Positions 25,129-32,147 of a stretch of 64,000 nucleotides of DNA are shown one piece after another. Positions within the stretch are counted from its first letter, which is position 1. Each line of letters begins with the position of its first letter. Both the position numbers and the translations under genes were made by a program. The notes beneath the pieces were generated by a model, which was given only the letters and a program-made list of their open reading frames with translations, did no database searches and had not been told where the DNA came from. Source of the DNA: Aliiroseovarius subalbicans (GTDB taxonomy: Bacteria > Pseudomonadota > Alphaproteobacteria > Rhodobacterales > Rhodobacteraceae); NCBI RefSeq assembly GCF_022678625.1, contig NZ_JALBYQ010000005.1, positions 1 to 64,000 of the forward strand, written 5' to 3'.

Positions 25129-25689
25129 ATGAAAAAACTTCTGACCCTTTCGCTGGTGGCTCTGTCCACCCCTGCGTTGGCTGCCGGGGACGAACCGTTC
25201 CTGTCGATGGGCAACACCGACTTCGTCGTCATCCTGGCGTTCCTCGTCTTCATGAGCTTTCTGGCTTACATGGGCGTGCACAAGCTTCTGGGTGGTCAGC
25301 TGGACAACCGTGCCGAAGGCATCAAGTCCGAATTGGCCGAAGCCCGCGCTTTGCGGGAAGAAGCGCAGACCATCCTGGCCTCTTACGAGCGAAAGCAAAA
25401 AGAGGTGAAGGAGCAGGCCGAGCGTATCATCGCCCACGCCAAGGAAGAGGCCGCAACGGCCGCTGAGCTGGCAAAGGAAGACCTGAAAGCGTCGATCGCG
25501 CGTCGTCTGGCTGCGGCCACCGACCAGATCGCATCGGCTGAAACGGCTGCTGTGAAAGAAGTGCGCGACACTGCCGCTCAGGTCGCCGTGGGTGCTGCCC
25601 GCGACGTGATCGCCAAGCAGATGACCGCCGCCGATGGCAACAAGCTGATCGAAGCTGCGATCTCCGATGTTGAGGCCAAGCTGCACTAA
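25129..25689 (+). CDS. atpF: F0F1 ATP synthase subunit b
   Basis: A 186-residue stator subunit. The N-terminus looks like a cleavable signal (MKKLLTLSLVALSTPALAAG), followed by a transmembrane helix (FVVILAFLVFMSFLAYMGV) and a long alanine- and charge-rich coiled coil that grips F1. It is last in the operon, ending at a clear terminator. The F1 genes (atpHAGDC) are absent here, as expected where F0 and F1 are split. Confidence 0.94.
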   Translation: MKKLLTLSLVALSTPALAAGDEPFLSMGNTDFVVILAFLVFMSFLAYMGVHKLLGGQLDNRAEGIKSELAEARALREEAQTILASYERKQKEVKEQAERIIAHAKEEAATAAELAKEDLKASIARRLAAATDQIASAETAAVKEVRDTAAQVAVGAARDVIAKQMTAADGNKLIEAAISDVEAKLH

Positions 25690-25715
25690 ACGCAGCCTCA
25701 CATCCAAGAAGAAAC

Positions 25716-25743
25716 AACCCGGTCCCTTGTGGGCCGGGTTTTT
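25716..25743 (+). terminator. Rho-independent terminator of the F0 operon
   Basis: AACCCGG (25716-25722) pairs with CCGGGTT (25734-25740) and runs into TTTTT. It lies 27 bases past the atpF stop. Confidence 0.85.
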
Positions 25744-25809
25744 CTATGCGTCGGTAGGGTTTTCATGTATTACGAAATTTGAATATACAAATCATCAGGA
25801 GATTTCCGC

Positions 25810-26019
25810 ATGAATGCTCAGCGCGCAACAATGTCGATTGCAGGTCTTTTCATCCTTGTCAGCCTTGGACTGGCGCATGTGATGGGCCAGATTAACCTCG
25901 GCCAAGTCAGCTGGCTTTGGTTCACCGTTTTTGTGGGCCTCAACCTGTTCCAATCCGGTCTGAGCGGCTTTTGCCCGCTGACCAGGATCCTGTCCCGCCT
26001 CGGACTGCGTTCGGCCTGA
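25810..26019 (+). CDS. DUF2892 small membrane protein
   Basis: A 69-residue protein with two transmembrane helices and the DUF2892 pattern: N-terminal MSIAGLFILVSLGLAH, then WFTVFVGLNLFQSGLSGFCPL with the conserved G-F-C-P turn. The same domain occurs at the C-terminus of rhodanese YgaP. Function is unknown. It has a Shine-Dalgarno (CAGGAGA) and no partner gene. Confidence 0.83.
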   Translation: MNAQRATMSIAGLFILVSLGLAHVMGQINLGQVSWLWFTVFVGLNLFQSGLSGFCPLTRILSRLGLRSA

Positions 26020-26064
26020 CAACAGCTTTGTCGGATGACCGGCTGGTGGCGCTTTTAACAGGGT

Positions 26065-26820
26065 TCACCTGTGCTGTTCGTGATCCAGTCGCTGGCGCGC
26101 GATATCCTCATTGCGCATGGCTATACGCTGATCCTCGAAGGCTTGGCTGACAAAACCCAGATGGGTTTCGATCGCCCGGCGCGCGGCAAACGGATCGCGG
26201 GCTTGAAGCGCGTCGTTGATGGCGCGGTGTTGTTCCAGCAAGTCCGCGCGCGTGGTGTTTTGCTGGAACATGACCTGGCGATTATAGAACACGCCTTCGC
26301 GCAACAGGTCATACATCGACCGCATCATGTGCAGCATCAGAACGTTGTGGCTGGCTTCAATGATAGCGGTGTGGAAATCGGCATCCAGATCGGCACCCAT
26401 GCCCTCGCCCGCTGCTTCCATCTTTTGGAAAATCTCGTCAATAACCTTCAGGTCCGTATCCGACGCGTAGCGTGCCGCGCGTTCGGCGGCCAGCCCCTCC
26501 ATATCCCGACGAAAGGCGAGGTAATCGTGCACCGCTTCTTCGTGGCGGGAAAACAGCTGGATCAGCGCGGGCGAAAACGCCGACCCCAGCACGTCGGCGA
26601 CATAGACCCCAGCCCCGGCACGCGAGGTCAGAAGCCCCTGGTCCTGAAGATCCCCCAGTGCCTCGCGCAGCGATGGGCGTGAGACGCCCAGCTTTTCCGC
26701 AAGGTCGCGTTCCGAGGGCAGGCGTTCGCCGGGTCTGAGAATGCCGCGCAGGATCAAAAGTTCGATCTGACGAACAACGGCCGAAGAGAGTTTCTCTGAT
26801 TGGACTTTCTGAAATGGCAT
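26065..26820 (-). CDS. GntR/FadR-family transcriptional regulator
   Basis: A 251-residue regulator with a GntR winged helix (LRPGERLPSERDLAEKLGVSRPSLREAL at about residues 27-54, quoted in part: PSERDLAEKLGVSR) and a helical FCD ligand-binding domain with metal-site residues (DADFHTAI, and later EQHRAINDAL, THLG). Relatives such as PdhR, LldR and GlcC sense carboxylic acids. Start is ATG 26820; upstream frame is not family-like. An inverted repeat 20 bases upstream is a probable self-operator. The regulated genes and ligand are unknown. Confidence 0.9.
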   Translation of the reverse strand: MPFQKVQSEKLSSAVVRQIELLILRGILRPGERLPSERDLAEKLGVSRPSLREALGDLQDQGLLTSRAGAGVYVADVLGSAFSPALIQLFSRHEEAVHDYLAFRRDMEGLAAERAARYASDTDLKVIDEIFQKMEAAGEGMGADLDADFHTAIIEASHNVLMLHMMRSMYDLLREGVFYNRQVMFQQNTTRADLLEQHRAINDALQARDPFAARRAIETHLGFVSQAFEDQRIAMRNEDIARQRLDHEQHR

Positions 26821-26839
26821 GGCGCATCCTGCAGGCAAT

Positions 26840-26858
26840 TGGTCAAATCTTATGACCA
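26840..26858. promoter_or_regulatory. Candidate self-operator of the GntR/FadR regulator
   Basis: TGGTCA (26840-26845), 7 bases, TGACCA (26853-26858): a perfect inverted repeat 20 bases before the start codon. TGGT/ACCA half-sites are typical of FadR-subfamily operators. Confidence 0.55.
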
Positions 26859-26876
26859 CGTGACCGGCGGGACAAC

Positions 26877-26908
26877 AAAAAAGGGGCCGGACCCAGCGGT
26901 CCGACCCC
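26877..26908 (-). terminator. Rho-independent terminator of the OmpA-like gene
   Basis: On the minus strand an 11-bp stem with one mismatch (26883-26893 with 26898-26908) precedes TTTTTTG. It lies about 21 bases past the stop of the OmpA-like gene. Confidence 0.8.
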
Positions 26909-26929
26909 AATTTCGTGCTGTGCGATCCG

Positions 26930-27571
26930 TTACCTGTTCGGGCGGATGATGATTTCGACCCGGCGGTTTTGAGCCCGGCCCTGAGGGCTGTAATTCGACG
27001 CGATCGGCTGATCTTCGCCTCGACCGATTGTCACGACACGCCCGGCGGACACACCGTTGTCAAACAGCACCGCAGCCACTGCGGCAGCGCGGCGACGCGA
27101 CAGCGACAGATTGTAGCCCGGATCACCGATGTTGTCGGTGTGGCCGACGATTTCGACTGTCGAGTTCGGGTAATCGCGCAGATTGCGCGCCAGCCCGGCC
27201 AGGTCGCCACGCGTGGCGTTGGACACGATCGCGCTGTCAGTGGCGAACAGGATGTCGTTGGGCAGGGTAACGATCAGTTCGGACCCGGTGTTGGTGATGG
27301 TCACCTCGTCGTTGCCGATGTCACGACGAAGATCGCCAGCTTGCCGATCAAGCTCTTGACCGATGGCTCCACCGATGGCGCCCCCAATCACGGCGCCAAC
27401 AGCGGCTTTTCCAAGGTTACCTCCGCCCGGGCGGGTGGCGCCAATGAGCCCCCCGATCATCGCGCCGGTGGCAGCACCGGTTTGGGTGCGGGGACCCATT
27501 GTTTCGGTACACCCGGTCAGCGCCACGGTGGTGGCACCAACCAGAAGAAGAGATGTTGTCAGACGTTTCAT
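26930..27571 (-). CDS. OmpA-family lipoprotein, YiaD-like
   Basis: A 213-residue outer-membrane lipoprotein. It has a signal peptide with lipobox LTGC at about residues 19-22, a Gly-rich hydrophobic region (GAMIGGLIG, AVIGGAIGGAIG) like the glycine zipper of YiaD/Pal relatives, and a C-terminal OmpA domain that binds peptidoglycan (VEIVGHTDNIG, LSLSRRRAAAVAAVL, QNRRVEIIIRP). Start is ATG 27571; the longer frame lacks signal features. It is monocistronic, ending in a clear terminator. Confidence 0.92.
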   Translation of the reverse strand: MKRLTTSLLLVGATTVALTGCTETMGPRTQTGAATGAMIGGLIGATRPGGGNLGKAAVGAVIGGAIGGAIGQELDRQAGDLRRDIGNDEVTITNTGSELIVTLPNDILFATDSAIVSNATRGDLAGLARNLRDYPNSTVEIVGHTDNIGDPGYNLSLSRRRAAAVAAVLFDNGVSAGRVVTIGRGEDQPIASNYSPQGRAQNRRVEIIIRPNR

Positions 27572-27675
27572 GCGGCCTCGCTTGGAATGCAGTTTCGTTG
27601 CGGATGTCATACATGAAGGCCGATTGTTATCGAATAACAAGGGGGAAAATGAGCGACAAATTGCCTGTAACGACG

Positions 27676-28536
27676 TCACACGACCCGCGTTTGTTCCCCG
27701 GTGCCGTCCAGCCGCGCGGCTTCCCAGGCCAGTAGGGCACGCTTGACCGGCAAGCCCCAATGATAGCCCCCCAGCGCCCCGGATTTGCGCAAGGCCCGGT
27801 GGCAGGGGATCAGCCAACTGACCGGATTGCGCCCGACCGCGTTGCCCACGGCCCGCACCGCGCGCGGGTTGCCGACAGCTTCGGCGATCTCGCTGTAAGT
27901 GGTGACTTGGCCCGTCGGGATGGTCAAAAGCGCCTCCCAAACTTTGATTTGGAACGGGGCGCCGATCAAATGCAGCGCAGCCTGGCCCTGTTGCGAGAAC
28001 ATGGCGTCGACCTGTGCTGCAAGGCGTTGCGGATCTTCAACAAACTGGGCCTTGGGCCAGCGCGACGTCAGGTCGGCCATCGCAACCTCGGCGCCGGTTT
28101 CGGCAGCGAAAGCCAGCCCGCACACCCCTTTGTCAGTACCCATGACCAAAGCGGGGCCGAAGGGACTGTCGAACCAGCCCCAGGCGATGTTCAACCCGTC
28201 GCCCTGTAGGGCGTAATCACCCGGGCTCATTGCCTCCCAGGTCAAGAACAGATCGTGCAGCCGGCCAGAGCCGGAAAGGCCGACCGTATGGGCCGTGTCG
28301 AGTGTGGTGAAGTGATCGCGCAACAAGGCCTTGGCATGGCCCAACGCCAAGTATTGCTGATACCGTTTCGGCGACACCCCGGCCCAGCGGGAGAAAACCC
28401 GTTGGAAATGCGCCGGACTCATGTCCATCTGCGTCGCCAACGCCTCAAGCGACAGAGGCGTGCCGTCGGCCGCATCAATCGCCTCGATAGCCCGGCGGAT
28501 CACCTGATAATGATAGCTTTGATCTTGCCCGTCCAT
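27676..28536 (-). CDS. Ada-type AraC / methylated-DNA-cysteine methyltransferase
   Basis: A 286-residue fusion. The N-terminal AraC helix-turn-helix pair (LSLEALATQMDMSPAHFQRVFSRWAGVSP, in part) is followed by an O6-methylguanine methyltransferase domain ending with the active-site PCHR (NPVSWLIPCHRAL) and the DNA-recognition Arg-helix. It lacks the N-terminal zinc Ada domain that senses methylphosphotriesters, so it may repair alkylated guanine without the classical Ada switch. Start is ATG 28536 behind GGAGGG. Confidence 0.9.
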   Translation of the reverse strand: MDGQDQSYHYQVIRRAIEAIDAADGTPLSLEALATQMDMSPAHFQRVFSRWAGVSPKRYQQYLALGHAKALLRDHFTTLDTAHTVGLSGSGRLHDLFLTWEAMSPGDYALQGDGLNIAWGWFDSPFGPALVMGTDKGVCGLAFAAETGAEVAMADLTSRWPKAQFVEDPQRLAAQVDAMFSQQGQAALHLIGAPFQIKVWEALLTIPTGQVTTYSEIAEAVGNPRAVRAVGNAVGRNPVSWLIPCHRALRKSGALGGYHWGLPVKRALLAWEAARLDGTGEQTRVV

Positions 28537-28861
28537 GCCACGACCCTCCTTGTCCTTGCAGACTGGACCAGGCAGGCAATGATTGCGACCCGTTTCCTGC
28601 GCCTTTCGATCCGCTTGCCGCAGGCAAAAGCTTGGGCAGAGGTGCGTGCGCGGTCTGGCACAGAAGCGCGATGATTTCGAGCCGCAGCAGGCAGACATAT
28701 GCCTCCGCCATTGCTTCCTTTGTTCCCATTTGAAGCTCCTCGCCAAATTCCGCAAGCGGCACTTGGTCCTGCGTGAAATCATAACCTGGTTTGAGGCGAA
28801 GGCTGTTGGTGCCGCTGGCATAGGCAAGGGCATCAGGGGTATGGACGATGATAGTTGGCAT
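28475..28861 (-). CDS. Possible small hypothetical protein upstream of the Ada-type gene
   Basis: A 128-codon frame starting MPTIIVHTPDALAYASG. The first ~75 residues have balanced composition and codon use like real genes; the rest is low complexity (GSKGAGNGSQS), and its last 62 bases overlap the Ada-type gene. It may be a real small gene, a decayed remnant, or chance. I do not recognise a family and see no strong ribosome binding site. Confidence 0.35.
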   Translation of the reverse strand: MPTIIVHTPDALAYASGTNSLRLKPGYDFTQDQVPLAEFGEELQMGTKEAMAEAYVCLLRLEIIALLCQTAHAPLPKLLPAASGSKGAGNGSQSLPAWSSLQGQGGSWHGRARSKLSLSGDPPGYRGD

Positions 28862-29004
28862 GGGATCTCGGAAGTGTCACGGGCAGTTAGGTCAAAACAC
28901 CCACTTTGCAGCGAAAGACTGGTCACCCTGTTGGACGAAATCGCGACAATTTTAACGGACCGCGGGTCTTGCCCCAGCGCGCCGGATTGGTGATACCTTG
29001 CGCT
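28537..29004. other. 468-base gap between the Ada-type gene and nth
   Basis: Apart from the doubtful minus-strand frame at 28475-28861, I see no gene, RNA or repeat here. The last ~140 bases (28862-29004) should hold the nth promoter, but no well-spaced pair stands out. Confidence 0.4.
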
Positions 29005-29652
29005 ATGGTTAAGCAGATGGGTTATCAGACAATCGTTGAGGTGTTTCGCCGGTTCCACGAGGCGGAGCCGCAGCCGAAAGGTGAGCTTAATCACACCAAC
29101 GCCTATACACTGGTGGTCGCGGTTGCGCTGTCCGCGCAGGCCACGGATGTCGGCGTGAACAAGGCGACCGAAGCCCTATTCAAGATCGTCGACACGCCGC
29201 AAAAGATGCTCGACCTGGGTGAAGAGGCGCTTACCGAGCACATCAAGACGATCGGACTGTTCCGCCAGAAGGCGAAGAACGTGATGAAGACCGCCCGCAT
29301 CCTGGTCGAAGACTACGGCGGTGAGGTGCCATCATCGCGCGCCGCATTGCAATCGCTGCCCGGTGTCGGGCGCAAGACCGCGAATGTGGTTTTGAACATG
29401 TGGTGGGGGGTGCCGGCCCAGGCGGTGGACACCCATATCCTGCGCGTCGGCAACCGCACCGGCATCGCCGTTGGCAAGGATGTCGATGCGGTCGAACGCG
29501 CGATCGAAGACAACGTGCCCGCCGAATACCAACACCACGCGCACCATTGGTTGATCCTGCACGGACGCTATACCTGCAAAGCGCGCAAACCCGTCTGCGG
29601 CAATTGTTTGATCCGCGACATCTGCCCCTATGAGGACAAGGTCTATGACTAA
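29005..29652 (+). CDS. nth: Endonuclease III
   Basis: A 215-residue DNA glycosylase/AP lyase for oxidised pyrimidines. It has the helix-hairpin-helix LPGVGRKTANVV with catalytic Lys, the catalytic Asp in VDTHILRVGNR, and four Cys as C-x6-C-x2-C-x5-C near the C-terminus for the [4Fe-4S] cluster. I start at ATG 29005; a second Met 12 bases on is possible, and the longer frame is not family-like. The stop overlaps the next start by 8 bases. Confidence 0.95.
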   Translation: MVKQMGYQTIVEVFRRFHEAEPQPKGELNHTNAYTLVVAVALSAQATDVGVNKATEALFKIVDTPQKMLDLGEEALTEHIKTIGLFRQKAKNVMKTARILVEDYGGEVPSSRAALQSLPGVGRKTANVVLNMWWGVPAQAVDTHILRVGNRTGIAVGKDVDAVERAIEDNVPAEYQHHAHHWLILHGRYTCKARKPVCGNCLIRDICPYEDKVYD

Positions 29653-30643
29653 AAAGTTTCAGGTTGTCGGTATCGGCAACGCCATGGTCGATGTGCTGGC
29701 CCATTGCGACGATGCCTTCCTGGCCGGGCACGGGATCGAAAAGGGCATCATGCAATTGATCGACCTGGACCGGGCTGCCAAGTTGTATGCCGAGGTCGGG
29801 CTGGCCACGGAAATGTCCGGGGGATCGGCCGCGAACACCATCGCGGGCATCGCCCATTTGGGCGGGCGCACCGCCTATGTCGGCAAGGTGAAAGACGACC
29901 AGTTGGGCGCGATCTTTGCCCACGATTTGCGCGCGCAAGGGGCAGTGTATGATACGCCGCTGGCGCCGAAGGATGCGGACGGGGAAACCGGGCGCTGCAT
30001 CGTGCTGGTCACGCCGGATGGCGAACGCTCAATGAACACCTATTTGGGGGTGACCGAGCATCTGGCGCCCTCGGACATCGACGAAAGCCAGATGGCGGAT
30101 GCGGCGTGGATTTTCCTGGAAGGCTACCGCTTCGACGGGCCGGAAAGCCACGAGGCCTTCGCCAAGGCGATCAGCGCCTGCAAGGGGACGGGCGGGCGCG
30201 TGTCAATCACGCTGTCCGATCCATTCTGCATCGACCGCCACCGCGACGCTTTCGCGAAAATGTTGCGCGAGGATGTGGATCTTTTGTTCGCGAACCGGGC
30301 CGAGATGCTGTCGATGTATCAGGTTGACGGGTTGGGCGCCGCGATGGCCAAGGCCGCGGCCGAGGTCGACATCGTTGTGGCGACGGACAGCGAACACGGG
30401 GTGCATATCGCTCAGGGCGACAACCGCTGGCACGTGCCAGCCGTGCCGACGAAAGTGGTTGACGCGACGGGGGCAGGGGACCTTTTTGCCGGGGCGTTTC
30501 TGTGGGGATTGGCGGAAGGGTATGACCTGGAGGTCTGCGGGCACATGGGCAACATCGCCGCCAGCGAAGTCATCAGCCATCTGGGTGCCCGGGTCGAAGC
30601 GGACCTGAAGGCGCTGTTCGCGCAGCATTCGATCGGGCTCTGA
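29645..30643 (+). CDS. Adenosine kinase / PfkB-family sugar kinase
   Basis: A 332-residue ribokinase-fold kinase. N-terminal VVGIGNAMVDVLAH and GGSAANTIAGIA form the substrate lid and Gly-Gly motif, and VVDATGAGDLFAGAFLWG holds the catalytic Asp and anion hole. The general pattern is closest to bacterial adenosine kinase-like proteins, which phosphorylate nucleosides, though sugar kinases share it. It overlaps nth by 8 bases, so it is co-translated with that repair gene. Confidence 0.87.
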   Translation: MTKKFQVVGIGNAMVDVLAHCDDAFLAGHGIEKGIMQLIDLDRAAKLYAEVGLATEMSGGSAANTIAGIAHLGGRTAYVGKVKDDQLGAIFAHDLRAQGAVYDTPLAPKDADGETGRCIVLVTPDGERSMNTYLGVTEHLAPSDIDESQMADAAWIFLEGYRFDGPESHEAFAKAISACKGTGGRVSITLSDPFCIDRHRDAFAKMLREDVDLLFANRAEMLSMYQVDGLGAAMAKAAAEVDIVVATDSEHGVHIAQGDNRWHVPAVPTKVVDATGAGDLFAGAFLWGLAEGYDLEVCGHMGNIAASEVISHLGARVEADLKALFAQHSIGL

Positions 30644-30729
30644 CCCCGCCTTTCCCAGCGCGGGCGCCCACCCACCCGCCCCGCCGCGCCGGGGAAGGCA
30701 CGAAGATCGCGATGATTTTCATTTTTGTT

Positions 30730-30738
30730 GGGGGGGGG
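30730..30738 (+). repeat. Nine-guanine homopolymer at the osmC stop
   Basis: Nine consecutive G directly follow the osmC stop on its 3' side, preceded by T-rich sequence. It lies between convergent genes. No coding frame depends on it. Confidence 0.9.
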
Positions 30739-31155
30739 CTATGCCGTGTCTTCGACCGTGAAGTCGTGTGTCACGGTGGCGCTGGCCGCCATCATGGCCG
30801 AGGCCGAGCAGTACTTGTCGACCGACAGGCCGATCGCGCGCGCCACCTTGTCGGCGGACATCCCGCGCCCTTTGACGGTGAACTGCAGGTGGATGCGGGT
30901 GAACACCTTGGGGTCGGTTTCGGCGCGATCTGCGTCCACCTCGACCTGCACGTCCTCGATGTTCTGACGCCCCTTTTCCAGGATCGAGACCACATCATAG
31001 GCCGAACAGCCCGCCGTGCCGATCAAAAGCAGCTCCATAGGGCTGGGGCCGGGGGTTGGTCCGCCGTCGTGGCTTGCGCCCAGGACGATCGAATGCCCTG
31101 TGCCCGAGGTGCCCAGAAAGGTGCGCCCCTCGGCCCATTTTACACGCGCTTTCAT
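30739..31155 (-). CDS. OsmC-family protein
   Basis: A 138-residue protein of the OsmC/Ohr superfamily, which reduces organic peroxides with a Cys pair. The first Cys is in GTAGCSAYDVVSIL, the second in VDKYCSASAMMA. The pattern is closest to the YhfA-type subgroup, less well characterised than Ohr. It is followed by the poly-G tract and converges with the kinase gene. It is 21 bases from the upstream sulfotransferase gene. Confidence 0.87.
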   Translation of the reverse strand: MKARVKWAEGRTFLGTSGTGHSIVLGASHDGGPTPGPSPMELLLIGTAGCSAYDVVSILEKGRQNIEDVQVEVDADRAETDPKVFTRIHLQFTVKGRGMSADKVARAIGLSVDKYCSASAMMAASATVTHDFTVEDTA

Positions 31156-31176
31156 GTCATATTCCTTTCGCGAAGA

Positions 31177-31995
31177 TCATTCGCCCAGCTTGGCGTGAAC
31201 CTCTGCCAGGTCAATCTCGCCGATTGGCATCTTGTTCGACGGGTCGTGGAAATCGTATTTGAACAGGTTGAAATCCCGTTTGTAGATTTCATAGACCAGG
31301 TGCATCGACAGGTCGTCAAAGTAATCCTCGACCGGATGCGCCCGTTTCGGCCCGTGCCCTTCGCTTTCGTTGAAGCGCGGGATGTCGTTCAGATCGACCT
31401 TGTGCGGTGTGTCGACCGCGTCCAGCACCGACTGCATGCCGTCGTTGAACTTCTCGGTCCAGAAGATGTTGTCATAGGTGCCCCCATTCAGGATGTATGT
31501 GGACACGTGCCCCGACATGGCTGACCAGTGAATGTCGGGGTCCATCGGGCGGCGCCAGCGGATGGTATCGCGGGCAAACAAAAGAAACCTGCGGAAGCTC
31601 TGGATCTGGTCGAAATCGAACTCATCTTCGGGGCTGCCGACCTCGATCCCGTATTTCTGGATCAACAGCGGCACCAGGTTGCCCCGGTAGCGGCGGCCGT
31701 TGCGTTGGATGCCGCAGATCTTGTCGAAAAACGATGACAGGATGCGCGTATACGGGTTGCGCACGCAGGTGAAGGCGTAGCTTTCGTGGGCCTTTACATT
31801 CTTCTCGATCAAAGGCTGACTGTCTTCCTGGGACCACTTGTGCAAGCGATCCTTGCTGTCGTGGATGTCACCATCGAAAAACTCACCATGATCCGAGTAG
31901 AACATGATTTGACCGATGGTCGAGCATGCGCATTTCGGCACAACACGGTAGACCACACTTTCGCTCTCGGTCATCCAGGTTCCAGGAAATCCCAT
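31177..31995 (-). CDS. Family 2 (HNK-1-like) sulfotransferase
   Basis: A 272-residue enzyme of the carbohydrate sulfotransferase fold. The 5'-phosphosulfate loop is VVPKCACSTIGQI, the 3'-phosphate strand-loop is FTCVRNPYTRILSSFFDKI, as in animal HNK-1/chondroitin sulfotransferases. No N-terminal membrane anchor is visible, so it is probably cytosolic and acts on a carrier or nucleotide-linked glycan. Start is ATG 31995 behind GGAGGCG; a longer frame to 32088 has no similarity. It is divergent from a core-2/I-branching glycosyltransferase, so the two probably build one glycan. Confidence 0.87.
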   Translation of the reverse strand: MGFPGTWMTESESVVYRVVPKCACSTIGQIMFYSDHGEFFDGDIHDSKDRLHKWSQEDSQPLIEKNVKAHESYAFTCVRNPYTRILSSFFDKICGIQRNGRRYRGNLVPLLIQKYGIEVGSPEDEFDFDQIQSFRRFLLFARDTIRWRRPMDPDIHWSAMSGHVSTYILNGGTYDNIFWTEKFNDGMQSVLDAVDTPHKVDLNDIPRFNESEGHGPKRAHPVEDYFDDLSMHLVYEIYKRDFNLFKYDFHDPSNKMPIGEIDLAEVHAKLGE

Positions 31996-32147
31996 ACTCT
32001 CAACGCCTCCTTCAGGCCCGTTAATCGCGTGTTTACGCTGATCACGGGTAATAGTGCAGAAAAAAGCAAAAAAACGGTGTTTATTCAATGGGTGTTCACG
32101 TTATCTAATGCAACAATGCCGCGTAATCTGAGGTTTTCGTTTCTGAA
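31996..32147. promoter_or_regulatory. AT-rich divergent promoter region
   Basis: 152 bases between two divergent glycan genes. Bases 32040-32110 are far richer in A/T than the surroundings, with A-tracts. TTAA is followed eight bases later by TTTA near 32021-32036, an imperfect CtrA-like pair. Bidirectional regulation is likely; sites are not resolved. Confidence 0.35.
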
